Shown here in pieces: positions 6,655 to 10,953 of a stretch of 10,953 nt of DNA. How positions within the stretch are numbered: position 1 is the stretch's first letter; each line of letters starts with the position of its first letter. The DNA comes from a candidate division CSSED10-310 bacterium. Lineage in GTDB: Bacteria > CSSED10-310 > JAFGJC01. The translations under genes and the position numbers were made by a program. The notes beneath the pieces were generated by a model. The model was given only the letters and a program-made list of their open reading frames with translations, had not been told where the DNA came from and made no database searches. The stretch is from assembly GCA_016929305.1 (NCBI GenBank), contig JAFGJC010000460.1:1-10953 (forward strand), written 5' to 3'.

Positions 6655-9600
6655 CAAAATCGTCTTTTTATCTGCTGTCTTCATTGAACTGACAAGTATA
6701 TCCTGTTGCATTGCGGAAAATTTTAATTTCAGAAACCCTCCAGCAACCGCATCATTTTTCCCGGGTTTTTACATTCTTACGTTGGATTTCCCGGTGAAAC
6801 GTCATGACTATGAACTGGTAAAGCAGCACGGTATAACACTATTTGAATCACTGCCTGACGGGAGATTTGTAGCATGGCTTGAAAAAGAACTTTCAAGCGA
6901 ACTTTATCCGGTGGTTGATTCAACTGAAATCCAACCGGTTGAAACCCTGGAAAAACTCGCCACCACGTTGGAACAGTATGCCGGCGGACCTCTTCAATTT
7001 GGATGCTGGTATATTACCACTTCTCCATACCAAGACGTTGCGGATTACATGATTTCAACGGGTGCGGTCATCAGAAGCAATGAAAGACTGTACCTGACGG
7101 ATAGTGTTGCCTACAACCTATTGACGGGTTGGGTACCGGATTGTGATATGCTGACAGAGATCTCATATCATCCATGTATTCGTTGGATCTACCCGTTATC
7201 GGAGTCGGCCGGTTTAGAAGATGAGTATACTGCTCAGGAAACGGTCGCATCGTTCTTTCGTGATGAAATCAAACCGGGATATTGGCAAACGCTTGAAAAT
7301 ATCGGTATAACCGGCAAAAACATCAAGACGGGACTTATCGATACCGGATTCGATACCAATCAAAATCAAACATGTCATCCCGATTGCCGCGGACGATTAG
7401 CGGCATTCATTCCCTATGCCGGGAGTCCAAATTTTGATGCCTACGGTCACGGAACGCATATTGGCGGAATCATCGCAGGTAACGGGAACAGTTTGTCCGC
7501 TTATGGCGACGGTTATTTATCAGGCATGGGGTTGGCACCGGAAAGTCTGCTCGTTGTTTCTAATGCGCTGAGTGCTAATCCATTTCCGCCATCGGGAGGC
7601 TACAGCCGGATGGCATTTGATGTTGCATATGCGGGAGGCACCATCTGCAACAACTCATGGTGGGATCAGGAAGGTGTCGGTATTGGTTACACCGCTAACT
7701 GCGCCATTTGGGACAGTGCCGTTCGAAATGCAGCTTCGAATTACGAATCGATGATGAACCTGCCGGTGCTGGTGATATTTTCTGCAGGGAATCGGGGACC
7801 GGAACCCCAGTCATTGACATCCCCGAAAGAAGCCAAGAATATCATCACAGTTACCGCGTCAACATCACAAAAATCCGGTGATCCTTTCGAGTTATGGTCT
7901 ATTGCCAGCCACGGGCCTTGTGCCGACGGACGTAATGCTCCGGATTTAACAGCTCCCGGTATCGATATTTACTCCTGCTGGCCCGGCAACAGTCATCTTG
8001 TTCAAACCGGCACTTCCGTTGCCTGCCCGCATGTTACGGGCGCAGCAGCGCTGCTTACCGAATATTACAGAACAACCTGTGATCATCATCCCAGTCCAGC
8101 GCTACTTAAAAGTACACTTATCGGATTATCAGAACCAGTGACCCAGACAATTCCGGATTCAGGATGGGGCTGGGGAATGCTATCATTGAAAAATCTCCCG
8201 TTGCGGTTTCCTCATTGGAGTTTTATCGATCAAACAGATGTTTTTACGGATTCCGGACAATCAGAAGAGTATACCATCGTTTCTCTTGATCCTGATCTGC
8301 CCCTTGATATAACGCTTGTCTGGACCGATCCACCGGCAGCACCCGAAGCAAATCCTGCTTTGGTAAATAACCTTGACCTGTTGCTTTCGGATGGTACTGA
8401 TGTCTATTCCGGAAACAACTTTCAAAATGTATTTACACCACCAGGTATTCATGAAGATGCAATCAACAATGTAGAACGAATCCGAATTGCAAATCCAATC
8501 GGCACTTACATTCTGACTGTTGCAGCTCAAAACATTGCCGGAAACGGTATCCCGGGCAATAATATCGACACCGATCAGGATTTTGCCGTTTTCCTTAATA
8601 ATGCAGTGTTTTTATCAGATACACCAAAACTTTTCCTTGATCCATCCACAGTAAACTGTTCCGATATTATCCATGTAATCGTTGCCGGATCATCGCTGTC
8701 AGGCAATCAGAGGATTTCACTAACAGCATCATCAGATACTTCACCGGCTGGTATCCGTTTTGAAGCATACGAGAAACAGGATTCGCCAGGCATATTTGAA
8801 GGATCTTTATATACGGGATTCGAAACGACACGACCTGCATCGCTTGCTGCCGCTCATGGTGATACGATCCGTGTTCAGTATGCAGGTTCACCTGAATGGG
8901 TGTGCGGAACGGTTGATGTGGACTGCTGTTTTCCGAAGGTCATCGATCGACAGATCATTAGAATCCAGGCTGATGCCACTACTTTCCGATGCGTTACTGA
9001 TGAACCGTCGAAATGCAGCATTGCCTATCGTGAAACGAACAACTCATTTCAACAGCAAGTTTCCGAACCGTTATTCCAGAAAGAACACACGATCACAGTT
9101 ACTGAACTTTCTCCTTGTACCTGGTATGATTGCTTCTTTACGCTAACCGATGCCAGTGGAAATTCCGGACCGGAACCTGATCAATCGCCGATCATCACTT
9201 GGATTACCGATGAGCGAGTCATCATATATGCGAATGACTTCAGTTCCGATCCACAATGGCCACAAACGGATCCCGATTGGGAATGGGGTCCGGGAGAAGG
9301 TTCAGGAAACCCGCCGGATCCCATTGCCGGATACACTGGCAGCACATTTCTTGGATATAATCTGACAGGCAACTACGAGAATTTTCTGAGTCCTGCACAT
9401 GCGGTAAGCCCTTCGTTGAACTGCCATATCCCCGGCGATTATTATCTGACGTACTATCGCTGGCTGGGCGTCGAAACGGTGCTATTTGATGAAGCAACCA
9501 TATGGGTTTCATTTGATGAAAACCCCTATGAAAGGATTTGGTCAAATCCAAGCCATGATTTATATGATGGCGAGTGGATTTTTCAGCAGCTTGATGTGAC

Positions 9601-10120
9601 CGATTGGGCATCCGGTGCAACTGATTTCCGGTTTCGGTTCACCATGGGTCCGACAGATGCCGTCAACACATCGTGTGGTTGGAATATTGATGACATCGCT
9701 TTACTGGCTGATCTTCCCTGTGTGCAGTCAACGCCCACACCGCCCCACCAACATTTGGCACCATCTTTTGTACTTTCGCTAAACAATTCTGTATTTTCGC
9801 CAGGTGATCACCTTCGATTGACAGCCATTATAACCGTTCCCAGAGGTTATGAGTCAATCGGCATAGCGACCGCGGCAAAAACCGGTTCATCATATTTCTT
9901 TTCTCCTGAGTGGTCGGAAACGCCAGATTATTCCATTTTAACATTTAATGATTATGGAACGACCTCTCATCTTATACTTGATTTTACCTGGCCTTTTACC
10001 TACATCGACCCGCTGAAATGCACGTTCTATTGCGTCATTTTCGATCCGGATACTTTTGCCTTATGGGATTCGATCAAATCAGTTTCATTTACTTATCAAA
10101 CCGATAAGGTTTTTGATTGA
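6620..10120 (+). CDS. Secreted multidomain subtilisin-like (S8, KP-43 type) serine protease
   Basis: This is a predicted exported endopeptidase of 1166 residues. The N-terminus (K-rich 2-5, hydrophobic 14-28, small residues to A32) fits a signal peptide cut after CIA; C29 gives only a poor lipobox. Residues about 45-200 look like a two-lobed inhibitory propeptide. The S8 domain (about 220-525) has the full catalytic set: D241 in GLIDTG, H277 in YGHGTH, oxyanion N391 in FSAGNRG, and S466 in GTSVACPH. Next comes a jelly-roll P-like domain (about 540-665; LVWTDPPAAP, LVNNLDLLLSDG, INNVERI) as in KP-43 proteases. Then follow a beta-rich segment (670-770), an FN3-like segment (775-860), a MAM/lectin-like jelly roll (865-1030), a short Thr/Pro linker and a terminal beta domain (1048-1166). 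About two dozen cysteines suggest disulfides in an exported protein. There is no PEP-CTERM or LPXTG signal. Its start lies 35 nt inside the ABC gene without a clear Shine-Dalgarno. The target is unknown. Confidence 0.93.
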   Translation: MKWKKLPLITINKIVFLSAVFIELTSISCCIAENFNFRNPPATASFFPGFYILTLDFPVKRHDYELVKQHGITLFESLPDGRFVAWLEKELSSELYPVVDSTEIQPVETLEKLATTLEQYAGGPLQFGCWYITTSPYQDVADYMISTGAVIRSNERLYLTDSVAYNLLTGWVPDCDMLTEISYHPCIRWIYPLSESAGLEDEYTAQETVASFFRDEIKPGYWQTLENIGITGKNIKTGLIDTGFDTNQNQTCHPDCRGRLAAFIPYAGSPNFDAYGHGTHIGGIIAGNGNSLSAYGDGYLSGMGLAPESLLVVSNALSANPFPPSGGYSRMAFDVAYAGGTICNNSWWDQEGVGIGYTANCAIWDSAVRNAASNYESMMNLPVLVIFSAGNRGPEPQSLTSPKEAKNIITVTASTSQKSGDPFELWSIASHGPCADGRNAPDLTAPGIDIYSCWPGNSHLVQTGTSVACPHVTGAAALLTEYYRTTCDHHPSPALLKSTLIGLSEPVTQTIPDSGWGWGMLSLKNLPLRFPHWSFIDQTDVFTDSGQSEEYTIVSLDPDLPLDITLVWTDPPAAPEANPALVNNLDLLLSDGTDVYSGNNFQNVFTPPGIHEDAINNVERIRIANPIGTYILTVAAQNIAGNGIPGNNIDTDQDFAVFLNNAVFLSDTPKLFLDPSTVNCSDIIHVIVAGSSLSGNQRISLTASSDTSPAGIRFEAYEKQDSPGIFEGSLYTGFETTRPASLAAAHGDTIRVQYAGSPEWVCGTVDVDCCFPKVIDRQIIRIQADATTFRCVTDEPSKCSIAYRETNNSFQQQVSEPLFQKEHTITVTELSPCTWYDCFFTLTDASGNSGPEPDQSPIITWITDERVIIYANDFSSDPQWPQTDPDWEWGPGEGSGNPPDPIAGYTGSTFLGYNLTGNYENFLSPAHAVSPSLNCHIPGDYYLTYYRWLGVETVLFDEATIWVSFDENPYERIWSNPSHDLYDGEWIFQQLDVTDWASGATDFRFRFTMGPTDAVNTSCGWNIDDIALLADLPCVQSTPTPPHQHLAPSFVLSLNNSVFSPGDHLRLTAIITVPRGYESIGIATAAKTGSSYFFSPEWSETPDYSILTFNDYGTTSHLILDFTWPFTYIDPLKCTFYCVIFDPDTFALWDSIKSVSFTYQTDKVFD

Positions 10121-10121
10121 C

Positions 10122-10178
10122 ATGCAGTTTTCAGGAACGATAATGATAGCATTGCTGTTTTTACCATTGCTGATGTGA
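10122..10178 (+). CDS. Possible tiny hydrophobic leader ORF before the PilZ gene
   Basis: An 18-codon frame encodes MQFSGTIMIALLFLPLLM. A shorter version from ATG 10143 (11 residues) has AGGA at 10133-10136, six bases upstream. It fills most of the 73-nt gap between the protease and PilZ genes, and its stop lies 15 nt before the PilZ ATG. It could be a short membrane peptide, a leader that couples translation, or the remnant of a signal-peptide gene. A frame this short can easily occur by chance, so support is weak. Confidence 0.15.
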   Translation: MQFSGTIMIALLFLPLLM

Positions 10179-10193
10179 AATGGAGATAAATCT

Positions 10194-10541
10194 ATGGCTT
10201 CCCAAAACCATCAGGACCGTCGTCGATCTGAGCGATTTCAAACATTGAATCTGCTGTCATTTCATGAAACAGACAGTCAAGGCCAGACTCTGTCTCAGGG
10301 CATAGCCAAAACCCTTGATCTTTCAGAGACAGGCGCTCTTATACAAATTCCTCATCAGGTCATTCATCCGGAAAACTTCCATATTGAAATTGCTCTGGAA
10401 GAAGAAATCATTAAAGTAAATGTTGATGTTGTCGATCAGGTTCAGAAAGAAACAGGAGAATGGCAACTCAGAGTCAAATTTTTGAATTTAAAACCTGTAA
10501 TCCGGCACCGTTTGACATCTTTTATCAGATCACTTCAGTAG
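10194..10541 (+). CDS. Single-domain PilZ protein (cyclic-di-GMP receptor)
   Basis: PilZ domains bind cyclic-di-GMP and relay it to motility, pilus, polysaccharide or secretion machinery by protein contact. In 115 residues both ligand motifs are intact: RxxxR as R10-R11-S12-E13-R14 in DRRRSERF, and DxSxxG as D42-L-S44-E-T-G47, followed by ALIQIP. The spacing between the two motifs and the alternating beta pattern ending near LRVKFLNL fit one complete PilZ barrel with a short C-terminal helix (about 100-115) and no attached domain. GGAGA at 10182-10186, seven bases before the ATG, fixes the start. It follows the protease by 73 nt on the same strand and converges with the Rrf2 gene. A pilus-related job is plausible because a PilT homologue lies in the same region, but that is inference. 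Confidence 0.9.
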   Translation: MASQNHQDRRRSERFQTLNLLSFHETDSQGQTLSQGIAKTLDLSETGALIQIPHQVIHPENFHIEIALEEEIIKVNVDVVDQVQKETGEWQLRVKFLNLKPVIRHRLTSFIRSLQ

Positions 10542-10552
10542 TATAGCTAACC

Positions 10553-10612
10553 AGCTCCTGCCGTTATTAGACAGCATCAGATGTTACGATGTTCTGATAA
10601 AATTTAGGAGTT
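10553..10612 (+). terminator. Nested inverted repeats between convergent PilZ and Rrf2 genes (possible terminator)
   Basis: An outer stem pairs AGCTCCT (10553-10559) with AGGAGTT (10606-10612), including one G-U pair. An inner stem pairs ATCAGA (10576-10581) with TCTGAT (10593-10598). The outer stem runs into a TTTT tract (10611-10614) on the + strand. A short TCCC-ATCA-GGGA hairpin follows at 10614-10625, spanning the Rrf2 stop. The position between two converging genes suits a terminator, but the loops are long and the T-run short, so this is tentative. Confidence 0.3.
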
Positions 10613-10618
10613 TTCCCA

Positions 10619-10953
10619 TCAGGGATTACATTTGGAATCGCCTCGGATTAAATCGGACAGCAGAACCTCATCGAGAACTTCATTTATTTTTTTCTGTAAT
10701 TTCACCCAGACTTGATTTAATACACACGTGCCGTCATAGATACATTTAACTCGGCTTCTGGCTCGACGCTCGCACAGAATTTCAAAGGCTTGCCCCTCTA
10801 ATGCTTCAATGATCTGTCTTGCGTTTATTTTATCTGCAGGTTGTGACAGTAAATAACCTCCTCTGGCACCGCGAACGCTTTTAATTAAATTATGCCGGCG
10901 AAGTTTCAACAGCAATTGTTCGACATATGTTCTTGGCAGTCCCTCTTCTTCTG
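10619..10953 (-). CDS. Rrf2-family transcriptional regulator (5' end beyond window)
   Basis: Rrf2 proteins are small winged-helix dimers; many (IscR, NsrR, RsrR) sense iron, nitric oxide or redox state through an Fe-S cluster bound by three cysteines. The last 110 residues are visible. The open frame continues to the window edge through EEEGLPRTYVEQ, so the TTG at 10915 is not a real start; the initial helix-turn-helix half lies outside. The visible part has the recognition helix YVEQLLLKLRRHNLIKS, the family-signature wing VRGARGGYLL and the ARQIIEALEG helix. Three cysteines follow, spaced C-x9-C-x5-C (C60, C70, C76 of the visible part), and then the family's C-terminal helix. The C-x5-C half matches cluster-binding members, but the first spacing is longer than in IscR, so it is not IscR proper. 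It is convergent with the PilZ gene, so its promoter and targets are outside this view. Confidence 0.92.
   Translation of the reverse strand, partial: EEEGLPRTYVEQLLLKLRRHNLIKSVRGARGGYLLSQPADKINARQIIEALEGQAFEILCERRARSRVKCIYDGTCVLNQVWVKLQKKINEVLDEVLLSDLIRGDSKCNP

Noticed and set aside
6695..6712. Lipoprotein signal at C29/C30 of the protease
   Set aside because: The residues before C29 (Ser-Ile-Ser) lack the usual Leu/Val/Ile at -3, and C30 has Cys at -1; a signal peptidase I site after A32 fits better.
8760..9146. 128-codon + strand frame inside the protease gene
   Set aside because: It is out of frame with the continuous protease coding sequence and its translation has no domain-like pattern.
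9240..9620. 126-codon - strand frame inside the protease gene
   Set aside because: Antisense to a recognisable jelly-roll domain, rich in His/Arg/Ser typical of shadow translation, with no motif.
10614..10623. TCCCATCAGG shared with the hairpin after pilT (1596-1605)
   Set aside because: Many shared 10-base words are expected by chance in an 11-kb window, and the flanking stems differ.
1..10953. CRISPR array, tRNA, rRNA or mobile element
   Set aside because: No regularly spaced repeats, cloverleaf-like sequence, transposase motif or terminal inverted repeats were seen, and intergenic gaps are all under 100 bases.

Overview
The window is a chromosomal, housekeeping-type segment from a Gram-negative bacterium. 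All but one of its genes lie on the + strand and are tightly packed. Evidence for a diderm host is a type IV pilus retraction-type ATPase, an MlaF-like (lipid/ABC) ATPase and a PilZ protein. By eye the base composition is moderate, perhaps mid-40s % GC. The order recA–pilT–alaS resembles what I recall from Geobacter-like deltaproteobacteria. The exported multidomain protease, with its unusual C-terminal modules, fits an uncultured deltaproteobacteria-like or candidate-phylum lineage equally well, so I do not name a taxon. There is no tRNA, rRNA, CRISPR array, insertion sequence or phage gene, and no gene-free stretch over 300 bases.

Layout. The window opens inside recA (3' end only). A 91-bp gap with a plausible sigma70-type promoter leads to pilT. 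A 65-bp gap with a perfect 9-bp inverted repeat separates pilT from alaS. From alaS onward the genes are close or overlapping: a J-domain/TPR protein (8-nt overlap with alaS), a PHP-family predicted phosphoesterase (17-nt gap), an MlaF-like ABC ATPase (1-nt overlap), a 1166-residue secreted KP-43-type subtilase (35-nt overlap) and a single-domain PilZ protein (73-nt gap). This looks like one transcription unit. At the right edge a convergent Rrf2-family regulator runs off the window on the - strand.

How the genes fit together. RecA and AlaRS are core DNA repair and translation functions. PilT and PilZ both point to type IV pilus/surface behaviour under cyclic-di-GMP, though they are eight kilobases apart. 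The J-TPR protein, PHP protein, ABC protein and protease have no obvious shared pathway, and their coupling is inferred only from spacing.

The most unusual observation is the ABC protein. It keeps Walker A, Q-loop and signature, but has Ser where the catalytic Glu should follow Walker B and Asn where the H-loop His should be. It has no MlaE/MlaD-type partner here, so it may be a hydrolysis-impaired, repurposed ATPase. The PHP protein also seems to lack one usual metal-ligand His, and PilT has a diverged AIRNLIRE region plus an acidic tail.
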